A stretch of 64,000 bases of DNA, from assembly GCF_905163445.1 (NCBI RefSeq), contig NC_053180.1:20016701-20080700 (forward strand), in the 5' to 3' direction. The notes beneath the pieces were generated by a model, which did no database searches, was not told the origin of the DNA, and saw only the letters and a program-made list of their open reading frames with translations. The stretch's first letter is position 1; each line of letters opens with the position of its first letter. The stretch is from Pararge aegeria. Its lineage: Eukaryota > Arthropoda > Insecta > Lepidoptera > Nymphalidae. Made by a program: the position numbers and the translations under genes. This document shows, piece by piece, positions 29,774-39,599 of this stretch.

Positions 29774-30012
29774 AAGTCAAAGTCAAATATTTCTTTATTC
29801 AAATAGGCAATAATAGATGACAATGACGCCCTGGTCTAAGAAGAAGCCCACAATAAAATTAGCCGGTTGTTATTTTTTTTTTGTTATCACCATCTCACAT
29901 TGTCATTTAAAACTATTAAAGAAGCAACCTGGTTTGAACAATAATTTACACCCGAGCATTCTTATAGTTGATGTAGTCCTTAATACTAGAATATGACTTT
30001 CTATTAAGAAAT
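29774..30012 (-). mobile_element. LINE-F 3' end, internally deleted
   Basis: AAGTCAAAGTCAAATATTTC, then straight to GCCCTGGTCTAAGAAGAAGC, so the cacttttgatgcg to gggttccaaac part is missing. Then AAGCAACCTGGTTTGAAC. Confidence 0.85.
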
Positions 30013-30034
30013 TCTCCTTTCCTAACAATTGATA

Positions 30035-30098
30035 CGACCAGGGATTTGAACCCATTATCCTAAACCAAGCATAACCACAGCTAGACCAACGAGGCGCT
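30035..30098 (-). mobile_element. tRNA-Pro-like SINE head or tRNA pseudogene
   Basis: In reverse: CTCGTTGGTCTAGCTGTGGT, TTATGCTTGGTTTAGGATAA, GGGTTCAAATCCCTGGTCG. The D-arm and T-arm words match tRNA-Pro and the anticodon position reads AGG, but the anticodon and acceptor stems do not pair well. Confidence 0.5.
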
Positions 30099-30359
30099 TA
30101 CGTTACAAGTGGAGTTTTCTTTTTGAGTTGAAAAGTGTAGACATGCGATAAACATGATTATTTGTGAATACAAAGTGTCTTATTAATCAACTGAGCGACG
30201 AGACCGTCCATCCCCTTGTATTAGCATTTGCAAAGACATTTTCTTAGGGTCCCGTGTAAGTAGAATAGAGATATTTGTCCATTTTCCAATGTTTCTATAA
30301 CTAGGGCTTTTGACAAAACCTCAAAATTATAATAATAATAACACTAAGAAGATAAACAC

Positions 30360-30540
30360 ATCGCCAACTAGCTCAGAGGTAAACGTGGCTGTCTTATGGT
30401 GACTAAGATGATTGATGAATATTTTGTACGACAATTTGAGACGTTGAGACGTAGTTAAGCCTCACGTGTCTGTAATAACACCGGCAACCGCGCCCTTCAG
30501 ATCGGAACACAGCAATGCCACTATGCTGCTTAGCGGCAAA
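30360..30540 (-). repeat. SINE-A scrap and repeat E fragment
   Basis: 30360-30432 is a decayed SINE-A tail. 30438-30540 is reversed E (GAGACGTAGTTAAGCCTCAC, GGCAACCGCGCCCTTCAGAT, GGAACACAGCAATGCC). Confidence 0.65.
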
Positions 30541-30712
30541 TGTTTTTCAGTGTCTGGGTGTTTATCTATATATTATAAGTATTTATGTATATTATTCATA
30601 TAATTATTCATCAGTCATCTTAGTACCCATAACACAAGCTATGCTTACTTTGGGGCTAGATGGCGATGTGTGTATTGTCGTAGTATATTTATTTATTTAT
30701 TTATTTTATTTA
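30541..30712 (+). mobile_element. SINE-A 3' two thirds
   Basis: GTTTTTCAGTGTCTGGGTGT, CATCAGTCATCTTAGTACCC, CTTACTTTGGGGCTAGATGG, then a (TTTA)n tail. It is one of the least diverged copies. Confidence 0.9.
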
Positions 30713-30734
30713 AATAAGCATAGTACTTCCCGAC

Positions 30735-30855
30735 CGTTTTTTTTATGTTTATAGACGAGCGCTTGACTGCAATCACACCTGATGGTAAGCGATGATGCAG
30801 CCTAAGGTGGAGCGACCTTGCCTAGAAGATGCCTATTCACTCTTGACTTGATGGT
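30735..30855 (-). mobile_element. SINE-D variant, short copy
   Basis: TTTTTTTTATGTTTATAGAC, GAGCGCTTGACTGCAATCAC, GATGATGCAGCCTAAGGTGG and CCTAGAAGATGCCTATTCAC are nearly identical to 12361-12480. Confidence 0.8.
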
Positions 30856-30884
30856 AATCATATCGTAGGGACGAGCTCTGTAAC

Positions 30885-31335
30885 AACTTTTTCTGGTCTG
30901 GTCTGGTGGGAGGCGTTGGAGTTACCCTACCGACAAAGACGTGCTGCCAAGCGATTTAGTGTTCCGGTCTGATGTCGCGTAGAAACCGATTAGGGGTATG
31001 ACTACCATACTCCCTAACAGGTTTGCCCGCTAATATCTTAAATAATAATAATAATAATAAATATACTACGACAATACACATATCCCCAAGTAAGCGTAGC
31101 TTGCGTTATGGGTACTAAGATTACTATGTTTCTATGAATAAACATAAATACTTATAATATACAGATAAACACCAAGACACTGAAAACATTAGTGTTCATC
31201 ACACAAAAAAAATCCAGTTGTGGGAATCGAAACCACGGCCTTTGACTCAGAAAGCAGGGTAGCTGCCATCTGCGCTAATTAACACCAAGTGATATTGCAG
31301 TCAAGGGCTAACTTGTGGGAAAATAAAAAAAACAA
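30885..31335 (+). mobile_element. SINE-D split by SINE-A
   Basis: 30885-31040 ends GTTTGCCCGCTAATATCTTA and resumes at 31279 with AATTAACACCAAGTGATATT GCAGTCAAGGGCTAAC. Confidence 0.85.
31041..31278 (-). mobile_element. SINE-A nested in SINE-D
   Basis: (AAT)n tail, CTACGACAATACACATATCC, GATAAACACCAAGACACTG, CAGTTGTGGGAATCGAAACC, GCAGGGTAGCTGCCATCTGC. Confidence 0.88.
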
Positions 31336-31659
31336 AAAGGTTTTCCACAGAACCCTGCTTCTGTTAATGAAATCAACTCTAACCAGTTGTCAGTAATTTC
31401 TAGCTTATTACATCGTTGCCAATGCAATATTTCTCCGGGGATCCGTAGGTTTATTGCCAGGCGTTGATAGCGGCCTTTATTTGTCTAGAGCAATGGAGAT
31501 CTTATTTGCTAACAAATTACACGGGATTCATCCTCTATTTCTTGTATTATTAGCTACCTAGTTTATTTATTTTTTTCGAAAGCCGGGCTTAGACTGGTGC
31601 AATGTAATATAGAACAATGATTAGAAACTGCTAGGCTACTTACTCTATTTTAGTTACTT
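31336..31659. other. Apparently unique stretch
   Basis: 31400-31530 is moderately GC (TTTCTCCGGGGATCCGTAGG). No assignment. Confidence 0.4.
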
Positions 31660-32385
31660 TCACAGCATTATGTCATATGGAATTTTACTATTGGGTAATG
31701 CTGCTAATTTTGACACTATTTTCGTGCTGCAGAAGAAGGCTGTTCGTGCGATCTGTAATTTGGGTCCGAGAGAGTCATTGAGAGATAAATTTAAAGATTT
31801 TAAAATAATGACAGTGTATAGTCAGTACATATTTGAAAATTTAATGTACGTTCATAAAAACATTTCTAAATTTAAGGAAAAATGTGACTGCAATAATTTA
31901 AACATTAGAAGTAAGAATAAACTTACTGTGCAATATACTAGGTTACATAAAATTCGTAATTCGTTTAAAGGAAATTGCATACAATTCTACAATAAACTAC
32001 CAATTGACATCTTGGAGATGTCTCTTAAAAAGTTCAAAGTTTGTATTAAACGTAAGCTTATGGAAAAGTCCTATTATAGTATAAAGGACTACGTAATCGA
32101 TAAATAAGCTTGGGTGTAAATTATTGCTCTAACCAGGTTGCTCTTCTAATAATTTAAAATGACATTGTGAGATGGTGATAACAAAAAAAATACACCCGGC
32201 TAAGTTTGTTGTGGGCTTCTTCTTAGACCAGGACGCGTTTGGAACCCTCGTAGCTTTAGTATAAGTTTACGAATGTAGTTATCGCCATTACGACTCACTT
32301 TGATGAACACATTTTGTATGTGCCTAATCAACGCATAAAAAGTGTCATCTAGTGCCTATTTGGATAAAGAAATATTTGACTTTGA
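31660..32385 (+). mobile_element. LINE-F, longest copy: ORF2 C-terminus plus 3' UTR
   Basis: An open frame of about 145 codons (31670 to the TAA at 32105) encodes the end of a CR1-like reverse transcriptase ORF2: YGILLLGNAANFDTIFVLQK, KAVRAICNLGPRESLRDKF, VYSQYIFENLMYVHKN and, near the end, FYNKLPIDILEMSLKKFKV. The catalytic YADD region is not included; the copy is 5'-truncated, and the first Met is internal. The 3' UTR follows (GCTTGGGTGTAAATTATTGC to GGATAAAGAAATATTTGACT). The intact frame suggests a fairly young insertion. Confidence 0.88.
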
Positions 32386-33109
32386 ATTTTATTGTTAAAT
32401 TGTAAAATGTATACACAGTGTTGCCTGCGGCTTGCGTTTGTTTTTATTTTTGAAGTAAAACTTCTTTAGGCGCAACTAGGGAGTAACTCAGAATTTTATT
32501 CTACGTCTGTGTAGTTTCCGCTATTTAAAAGTAATAAATTGAATGGGTCGTAAGTATATGTCATATACTCCACGCTTTTTGACTTATACGCCAGCTAGTG
32601 GCAAATATCATATTTAAATTTTAAAAAATTAAGATTCATTAATACCACATTAATGAATATTAAATAGAATATAAAATGAAATGACGGAGTCCCAGGAACT
32701 TAAATAAAAAGTTTTACTTCCATGGCGCGTAAAGGTTACAAGCACACCCTTTTTGTAAGCATCCAGTAGTAGTTTACTTAAGAGATGTGTGGATACGTAA
32801 TAAATATTAAATAAACTCAACAAGCTTATTATTAAAGTATTTTGAATTGAAAAAAAAATAATATAGCAGCTTTTCCATTTAATAAATTATTGAAAATTTT
32901 GTTTGAAACGCTGCAGAACTCCCGCGGGTATTTGTGAACCAACCGATGCAAAATGCATATTATTTACAGTTTTATTTATCTTGGAATAACATATTATATA
33001 ACCGAGCTTGCCGTATCAGACCACAGATTTCTCATGATACTGAAATTATGAGACATAGAGTAAGTAGATTACAAAATGGAGAATGAAATTATACTATGTA
33101 GCGAAATGT
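32386..33109. other. AT-rich stretch with an element N scrap
   Basis: 32448-32520 (TTGAAGTAAAACTTCTTTAG GCGC) resembles the element N 5' end. 32632-32662 has a small inverted repeat. Otherwise featureless. Confidence 0.4.
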
Positions 33110-33365
33110 GTTACACGCTTTTAATAGGATGAAGGTAGTTGCGAAGCCGAGTGAGAGGGGAATACATCGTAATAAGATAATGCGTTATAATAAAACATTA
33201 AATGTATTAAATACCTTTTTCCTATTGTTAGTGTCGTTTTCTGTACAAACGTAGAATAAGGCGTAAGATCAAATTTTTGAAAAGGTTTTTATCCTGTTAC
33301 GCCAAAGAAGTATAACTTCTAACGCGTGTACATAAGTACACACACGTTTTTTTTATTCCAGTACA
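33110..33365 (+). mobile_element. Element N, 3' half
   Basis: GATAATGCGTTATAATAAAA, GTACAAACGTAGAATAAGGC and GTTACGCCAAAGAAGTATAA CTTCTAACGCG, ending in its 3' terminal repeat. Confidence 0.7.
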
Positions 33366-33429
33366 AGTTAATATTGTATCTTATACTTTGTGTGTGCAAT
33401 AATGGTACAATCAAATTAGTCCTTGGCTC

Positions 33430-33680
33430 ACCTGCTGATAAATGATGCAGTCGAAGATTGTAATAGGATCTTCTGTAACGAGGTATAGCATACCCCTAAT
33501 CGGTTCCCACCTTTAATCTTACCGGAATGCTAAATCGCTCGCTTAGTTGCACGGACTTGTCGCAAGGGTGGTAACTAGGCACAACCAAAGCCAGACCACA
33601 CTAGAGAAAATTCAGATATTATTAATTCCCACATTGCACCTGCCGGAGATCGAATCCGGGACCTCATTCTTCTTCCTCTG
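33430..33680 (-). mobile_element. SINE-D, nearly complete
   Basis: CATACCCCTAATCGGTTCCC, ACCGGAATGCTAAATCGCTC, GGTGGTAACTAGGCACAACC and CCTGCCGGAGATCGAATCCG GGACCTC in reverse order. Confidence 0.8.
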
Positions 33681-33704
33681 GGCTTGTCTCCGTACTTACG
33701 TACG

Positions 33705-33792
33705 TATCCGGGACCTCATACTAAAAAAAAAAAAAAAAAACTTTATTGAGGCGCTGGGTTTTTTTTTTTTTTTTATCCGGGACCTCATACTA
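33705..33792. repeat. Poly-A/poly-T insert between 19-base direct repeats
   Basis: TATCCGGGACCTCATACTA occurs at 33705-33723 and 33774-33792. Between them lie an A-run, CTTTATTGAGGCGCTGGG and a T-run. A third partial copy (ATCCGGGACCTCATTCTT) at 33655 belongs to the SINE-D head. Confidence 0.9.
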
Positions 33793-33959
33793 CTATTTTT
33801 CTTTCGGTTACGTTTTTTTAAATCAGTAAAACTATTTACACACAGACTTGATGACGCTGTGTGTGCTTTCAGATCGATCGAATAGTTATTTAACCAGCTA
33901 GTTTTAAGTTTCCATCCAAGGTGCTGAACGTGCTAATTAGGCGAGACTTTTTTATGCCA

Positions 33960-34270
33960 AGTCACTCTACACTTAACTGCAATCTTGGTGGTGAGTGGTA
34001 ATGCAGTAAGATAGATATGGTAACGGGCTAACTTGTTAGGGGTATGGCAGCGCAGTTATAGGCCTCACCCCTTCTCGGTTGCTCCGCGGCATTGTACCAA
34101 AAAAATCTCTTGAAGACGCATCTTTCTTGGTTATACAAGCCACGGCCAAACCGGAGCGTACCAGAGAAAATTCAAAAGTTATAAATACTCGAATTGTACT
34201 CCCCGGGATCTAACCCGAGACATGCCACTTATAAGACACAGTGATAACCACTGTGCCACGAAGGTCAGCA
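33960..34270 (-). mobile_element. SINE-D, diverged full length
   Basis: ACTGCAATCTTGGTGGTGAG, CGGGCTAACTTGTTAGGGGT, AGCCACGGCCAAACCGGAG and GATAACCACTGTGCCACGAA GG (A box in reverse). The middle 34070-34130 is divergent. Confidence 0.7.
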
Positions 34271-35011
34271 GTGACACACCACTCTCCCGATTTATTTTAT
34301 TCGTGACAAACTCATGCGTTATTGCTATCTATCTATCTTCGAATATATCTCACTAGGGACAGCACATCATAAAGCCAAAGCTGTCACTTAATTTCATCCA
34401 AAATTGATTTTAAATTCACGCATTGTTTCTCGACACTACAAATTTACAAAAGTCAGCCAACAAAAAAAAATTTATATTCCAATAAAGGTACACTTTGGAG
34501 CTTAAAATGAGATTCAAGTCATAAAATCCCGGCCGGCCCGTGCCCCATAAAGATAACATCTCTCACTAAAGACGTAAAGGCGTTTAATATGTTAAAAGAA
34601 CAGAAAACCGACCGATCGCTTATTAACCTCTGAACTGGCTATATATAGCGTGAAACGTCTGTCTGTCAATGTCTGTTACTTTGAAAGGCTCGCCGGCAAC
34701 TTAAAGCACTGCAGGATAAGCAAAACATAAACATTTTTTCTTAATTAAATTGTTATTTCCTTTTGTGCCTGAATCCGTGTTTATAGATAATCAAAGACTT
34801 TTCAATCACTATCTAAATTTAAACATTAAGGCTTGCTTACATCAAGCTGGTTTAAAATAACGTACCACCGGTTTATTTTTAACTTCGGGTTAAAAGGTTA
34901 AAATTTTAAGTCTGTGTTGTGATCGACCAATGAAAAGAAACACAGAGTTAGTTAACTCGGGATTTCTTTATTTTACGAAGATCATATCGGTCCCGATATA
35001 TTATAAGACTC
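34271..35011. promoter_or_regulatory. Unique stretch with a TATA-box-like site
   Basis: No repeat signature. 34641-34651 (CTATATATAGC) sits in moderately GC DNA about 25-30 bases before GTCAATGTCTGTT. A plus-strand exon candidate lies at 35194. Promoter assignment is only a suggestion. Confidence 0.2.
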
Positions 35012-35140
35012 CGTTAAAGTCAGTCAGTAAGTCAAATATTTCTTTATTCAAATAGGCACATAGATGGCACTTTTGATGCGTTGTTTATATACAAAATGTG
35101 AATTTAGCAGTGAGCAGTGATGGCGATAACTAGATTCTTG
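35012..35140 (-). mobile_element. LINE-F 3' end, short
   Basis: AGTCAAATATTTCTTTATTC, AAATAGGCACATAGATGGCA and CTTTTGATGCG; truncated after AACTTAAAATA. Confidence 0.8.
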
Positions 35141-35193
35141 AACTTAAAATAAAGAACTAAGAACACATATAACAAACCCATTTTTTCTTCCAG

Positions 35194-35253
35194 TTATCAT
35201 AATAACTATAAGTATATTTTGATGGAAAAAGGGCCACCTTACGATTCAAAGAG
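35194..35253 (+). CDS. Candidate 60-base exon with in-frame ATG
   Basis: The acceptor CCCATTTTTTCTTCCAG ends at 35193 and the donor is AAAGAG followed by GTAAGG at 35254. One frame is open throughout and includes ATG at 35222 giving MEKGPPYDSKR; upstream in the same frame is YHNNYKYIL. It may be the first coding exon of a small protein. It lies between two LINE-F tails but has no LINE-F sequence. The gene family is not recognised. Confidence 0.3.
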
Positions 35254-35392
35254 GTAAGGTTTTAATCACCTTTTAACCGCAGAATCAGACGGTCTTCCTG
35301 AGCATCCGCATATTATCATCCCCTTCGGGTTTCCATCAAGCGAATTATCCCCTTTTTTTTTATTATATTACCTATTCGAATCATATTACCAA

Positions 35393-35760
35393 GTCAAAGT
35401 CAAAAATATCTTTATTCAAGTAGGCCCATAGGTGGCACTTTTGATGCGTACATAAGAATTACACGGTAGTGAGATGATGGCGATAACCACATTCGTAAAC
35501 TTAAAACTAAAGCTACAAGGGTTCCAAACGCGTCCTGGTCTAAGAAGAAGCCCGCAACAAACTTAGCCGGTTTTTTTTTTTTGTTATCACCATCTCACAA
35601 TGGCATTTTCAATTATTAGAAGAGCAACCTGGTTAGAGCATTTATTTACACCCAAGCTTTTTTATCGATTACGTAGTCCTTTATACTATAATAGGACTTT
35701 TCTATAAGCTTACGTTTAATACAAACTTTGAACTTTTTAAGAGACATCTCCTCAGAATTA
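35393..35760 (-). mobile_element. LINE-F, 3' UTR and last codons
   Basis: AAGTCAAAGTCAAAAATATC, GGTTCCAAACGCGTCCTGGT, TTTATCGATTACGTAGTCCT, TTATACTATAATAGGACTTT and ACTTTTTAAGAGACATCTCC, the reverse of the ORF2 end at 32000-32110. Confidence 0.88.
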
Positions 35761-36114
35761 TATTTATCATCAGCCTGCTTCGTGTCTTTAGTTTAGTCGC
35801 TCCAACATAAATAGGGCTTACAGTTACATAAACATTTGATAATTATTGTACTTACAAAGTTCCACGCGCAATTACAATTCAAATTATACAGTTCATAGAA
35901 ACAACGTTAACTAACATCGTAAATTGAAAATATCATAATTATTATAGTTTTAATTACACTTTAGGTGTTTTGGTTACGTACCCACATAAGTTGGAAGAAG
36001 TTCTAGTTAATACCTGTAGGGAATCCACACGGTCTATTTCCCTAGAATTAGTCTTGGCCATGAACGCACCAAAATTTTAAATGTAATAAAAGGTCTACAC
36101 ACATAAAACACACA
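35761..36114. other. AT-rich stretch, nothing recognised
   Basis: No signatures seen. Confidence 0.4.
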
Positions 36115-36385
36115 TCATCGTATCAACGCATTAACGGTGCACTACAGGGCATGGGTCTCCCACAATGAGAACGCTGGCCCAGTGCGGATTGGTGGACACC
36201 ACAGACCTTTGACAACGTTATGCAGAACTCTCAGGCATGCAGGTTTCCTCACGATGTTTTCCTTCACCATTGAAGCAGTGATATTTAATTACTTAAAATA
36301 TGTATATATTAGAAAAGGTTAGGATTCGGACTCGCCCCCCGAAAGTGAAGGCGAGCTCCTACCCATTGCGCTATCACCACATTTA
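36115..36385 (-). mobile_element. SINE-B, nearly full length
   Basis: CACTACAGGGCATGGGTCTC, CGCTGGCCCAGTGCGGATTG, ACTCTCAGGCATGCAGGTTT and GCGCTATCACCACATTT (head), with the B box altered. Confidence 0.88.
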
Positions 36386-36924
36386 ACTACTACCAAATCG
36401 TGCCTTCTAAATTTACACTATTTATTTTAAAATCAAATAATTTGATTATTACGAAAAGGGGATTTTTAAAACGACTTAAAAAAACTGGAAGTTTTAAACC
36501 TCTGGAGGTGCTGAAATGGTACACACACGGGCTATAAGAGGGTCACATCAAGAGCTTGGTATGTTGGGCCGGTATAGTTTAGGGTATATAAGTTGACTAA
36601 CATAAGATAGTGGTTTTTGTTACTAACATTTATTTTATATTTATTTTAATACTTGTTTCGTGTTTAATTATAATTATTATTATTTTTAATTTAATTTGTG
36701 CTTCTTTTTATGTTATTTTTTTTTTATGCTTTTAGTGCACTGTATACAATAAAATTTTTTTCTTATTGTTATTAATAAAACTATCAAATGCCAAATTATT
36801 AAATTAAAATTAGTGTGAACCTTCTAGAGCACGTTAACTTATCGGAAAAATATCGAAAAATCAGCCTCATTACATAAAAAAAGCAGATACGATTATATAT
36901 AGATCACAGCTCCATAGTGGCTAA
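36386..36924. other. Very AT-rich stretch
   Basis: 36640-36780 is almost pure A/T. No features. Confidence 0.45.
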
Positions 36925-37002
36925 AAGATGTAAAATATTTTCGCACGGAATTTATTAAAAACCGTAATAAACACGGACAAAAAATGCGGGCAACAGCTAG
37001 TT
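36925..37002 (+). mobile_element. Helitron 3' end fragment
   Basis: TTTTCGCACGGAATTTATTA, CCGTAATAAACACGGAC and TGCGGGCAACAGCTAGTT. Confidence 0.6.
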
Positions 37003-37429
37003 GATTATACAGGGAAATTAAAGCAGACAAACACACACACAATTGCACACAACACATAAGCATTACCTTCGTTATATCGCGGGAAAAATACCTAGCACTA
37101 CAAGTGGCATGTGCAAACTCTGGAAAACGTAAAACGTTCAGTTGTGTGGTGCACGGTTGAGCAATTAAAAGTTGATTCTAAAAATCTATAGCTCCTGGCC
37201 CTACCGCCGCCGGTGGCCGGGCGGCCTGCGACCGCGTAAACAATTGTCCGCTATAACACAGTCATTGTGGTCAATGCCGAAAACAACTGCATGCGGTTGT
37301 GTTACATTGCTTTTTCACTGCACCGAGCTATTTTAAGTTACACACTCTTCGGAAATATACTCTCTGTTATATCGATGAAAATAACTTTTTAAAAATCGGA
37401 TTCAAAAGCCTCCTATCGTATGACTCTCA
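37003..37429. other. Unique stretch with a CpG-rich island
   Basis: 37198-37240 (CCCTACCGCCGCCGGTGGCC) is the sharpest GC peak in the window. TTCAGTTGTGTGGTGCACGG at 37137 resembles an arthropod initiator. No exon could be fixed. Confidence 0.3.
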
Positions 37430-37710
37430 ACATTTTAGGTCACTTTAGGGCACGGGCCTTCTCCCACAATGAGAATGGATTAAGGCCGTCCACCACGCTG
37501 GCCCGGTGCGGATTGGTGGACTTCACACACCTTCAAGAACATTATGTAGAACTCTCAGGCATGCAGGTTTCCTCACGATGTTTTCCTTCACCGTTAAATC
37601 AAGTGATATTTCAATTACATAACGTAGAAAAGTTAGAGGTGTGTGCTGGGATTCGAACACGGCCCCCGAAAGTGAAGTCGAGCTACCCACTGGGCTATCA
37701 CCGCTTCCCC
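37430..37710 (-). mobile_element. SINE-B, nearly full length
   Basis: AGGGCACGGGCCTTCTCCCA, CGGTGCGGATTGGTGGACTT, CTCTCAGGCATGCAGGTTTC, GGGATTCGAACACGGCCCCC and CCCACTGGGCTATCACCGCT. Confidence 0.92.
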
Positions 37711-38374
37711 GCTTAATAAATGTAGTATTATCAACGTCCACTTGTGTGATGTACTTCGTGTGAGGATTTCCCTACACCTTGTTAAATGTTGTCTAACAAC
37801 TATGTGCGGAAACAAATAGGGAAGGAAATGGAATTTATTATCTTGATTATTATAGTGACTTGAAGACTCTTCTGCTTGTTCTAGGCTTTAGAAGTAAGAA
37901 GAAGTCTTTGATTCCCGACGGACGAGTCAAGGCAAGCTCGGTTCGTTAAATGGTGCCAGGAGCGTCTCGTGACCACTTTTAACAGTCTGCCGAGTGTTAT
38001 CCATGGGTCCGTAATATAGCTAGCTTAGTCAGATACATAAACTATTCATTGTTGTATTTAGGAATCTTTACACACACAATTTAAAAGGCAGGTAGCAAAC
38101 AGTTTTGATTCATTCTTATATTCCGATATAACTTACTTAATAAGTATAGCACACTACTGCAGACGCCGATTTCATGCTTTGGCCTTTGCTTTTCTAATCT
38201 TAAGTAATGCGTTAAGCTCCCAATAGACGGTGCGATTCCTTGCCATGCAATATTCCTGCTGTAAATACAATTGCTAGCTGATGTCAACCTATTGCAGAGG
38301 TAGAGTCAACATATTAGTCTATATCAACAACATATTAGTCTATATAAACAAAAAGTGGATATAAACAGTCGACT
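37711..38374. other. Unrecognised stretch
   Basis: Includes CATATTAGTCTATAT repeated twice at 38310-38345. No gene signal. Confidence 0.4.
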
Positions 38375-38745
38375 TACATGACATCTGCATTTCGTCTGCG
38401 AAAGGTACAGAAGTCATTTGTGGGATTGAGTAATTATGGACCTACCAGCAGCATGCATAAGTTTAAAGAATATCCACGAGGTTACTTTACAATTGATGAA
38501 TTTCTTAATAACAAGGTTGCTTGGAAGTATCCTGCTCCGCTTTTAATCTCTCACAAGATAGAAAAGTGAATGTTAAAATCTAAAATGTAACTTGTTCATG
38601 TTGGAAAAGTGCAACTTCTGAGTTTCTTGCCGGCTTCTTCTCCGTAGAATCTGCCTTTCAAACCGGTGGTAGAGCCACTAAAAACAGACAGACTTGACGT
38701 TTCAAATGTGCTTATATTAGCCTACTTGAAATTAATGAATTTTGA
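38375..38745 (+). mobile_element. LINE-H, ORF2 end and 3' UTR
   Basis: Encodes SFVGLSNYG, MHKFKEYPRGYFTIDEFLNN and KVAWKYPAPL, the C-terminus also seen at 43796, then a UTR with GCCGGCTTCTTCTCCGTAGA, ACCGGTGGTAGAGCCACTA and CCTACTTGAAATTAATGAAT. The deleted middle makes it non-functional. Confidence 0.85.
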
Positions 38746-38784
38746 ATTTATAGGCAACTTTAACTAATAATAAAACTTATGTGA

Positions 38785-39025
38785 CTGAGCTCGGCCGGGT
38801 AAGCACTATATCTCCATGCTTACTTCTGCTGCTAAGCAGCATTGTTCCAATGCTGTATTGGATCTGAAGAGGCTTAAAACCTAAGCCTATGGTTAATAGT
38901 TACAGGGCGACACGTAGAAGGACGTGTTTCTTGACCTGCGAAGTGTTGCTAGATTTATAGACGATGATTTTCCACTTACCATCAGATTGGCAATATCTTT
39001 GTCCGTCAACTATAAAAAAAACTTT
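38785..39025 (+). repeat. Repeat E, long copy
   Basis: CTCGGCCGGGTAAGCACTAT, TTACTTCTGCTGCTAAGCAG, GACCTGCGAAGTGTTGCTAG, GATGATTTTCCACTTACCAT and TTTGTCCGTCAACTATAAAA. Confidence 0.75.
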
Positions 39026-39065
39026 TTCCATAAGCTATGCTGGGGCATTCTACAAGCACGGACTT

Positions 39066-39220
39066 CTTGATGCCACATTGCAAATAGCGATTGATCGCAG
39101 CGACGGGTTGCACGTGCGCGGACGAAAGGTTTGAAGCGATGCATCGCTGCAATTTGCGTTCAATTGAGCGTTACGATGGATAGCTATTCCTCGTTTGCAA
39201 TAATACGTGGCATCTAAACA
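39066..39220. repeat. Possible short TIR element
   Basis: GATGCCACATTGCAAATAGC at the left faces GCAATAATACGTGGCATC at the right. The ends match only over about 8 bases strongly; no target duplication was found. Confidence 0.3.
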
Positions 39221-39342
39221 TCATCAGGTAGTTCATGCAAGCAGTGCATGAATAGCTACGTCTGCAATAACTTCTGTACGATCTGCTAGATATATTCATG
39301 CAGAAAAAAAACAGGAATTTACAAGAGCTTATATAAACTTAC

Positions 39343-39376
39343 GTGGCGGCGACAACACCGGCGACGCGACTAAAGA
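39343..39376 (-). CDS. Candidate 34-base microexon
   Basis: On the minus strand TTATTTCCATGTTTCAG precedes a GC-rich 34-mer (ends GTCGCCGCCAC) followed by GTAAGTTTAT. Two frames are open (SLVASPVLSPP or FSRVAGVVAA). The GC contrast with flanking AT DNA is strong. No family recognised. Confidence 0.25.
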
Positions 39377-39599
39377 CTGAAACATGGAAATAATAATAAT
39401 AATTATTATTTATTCAAGCGTTTGAATTGTTGGTTACAGAGAATTGAAAGCCCCATCCCCGGCGGCAGGAAAACCTGTGTTGCCGAGGGTATAGTTAAAT
39501 ATACCAAGCATTGCATTATGTTCCGTGGCCAGCATGTTACACGAATCAACTTGAAAGTAAACGTGTCCGATTGCATGAAATCTCACCACTAGCTATATA

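Noticed and set aside
39066..39220. Confident MITE call for GATGCCAC...GTGGCATC
   Set aside because: The ends match strongly only over about 8 bases and no target duplication is visible, so it is kept as a low-confidence feature.
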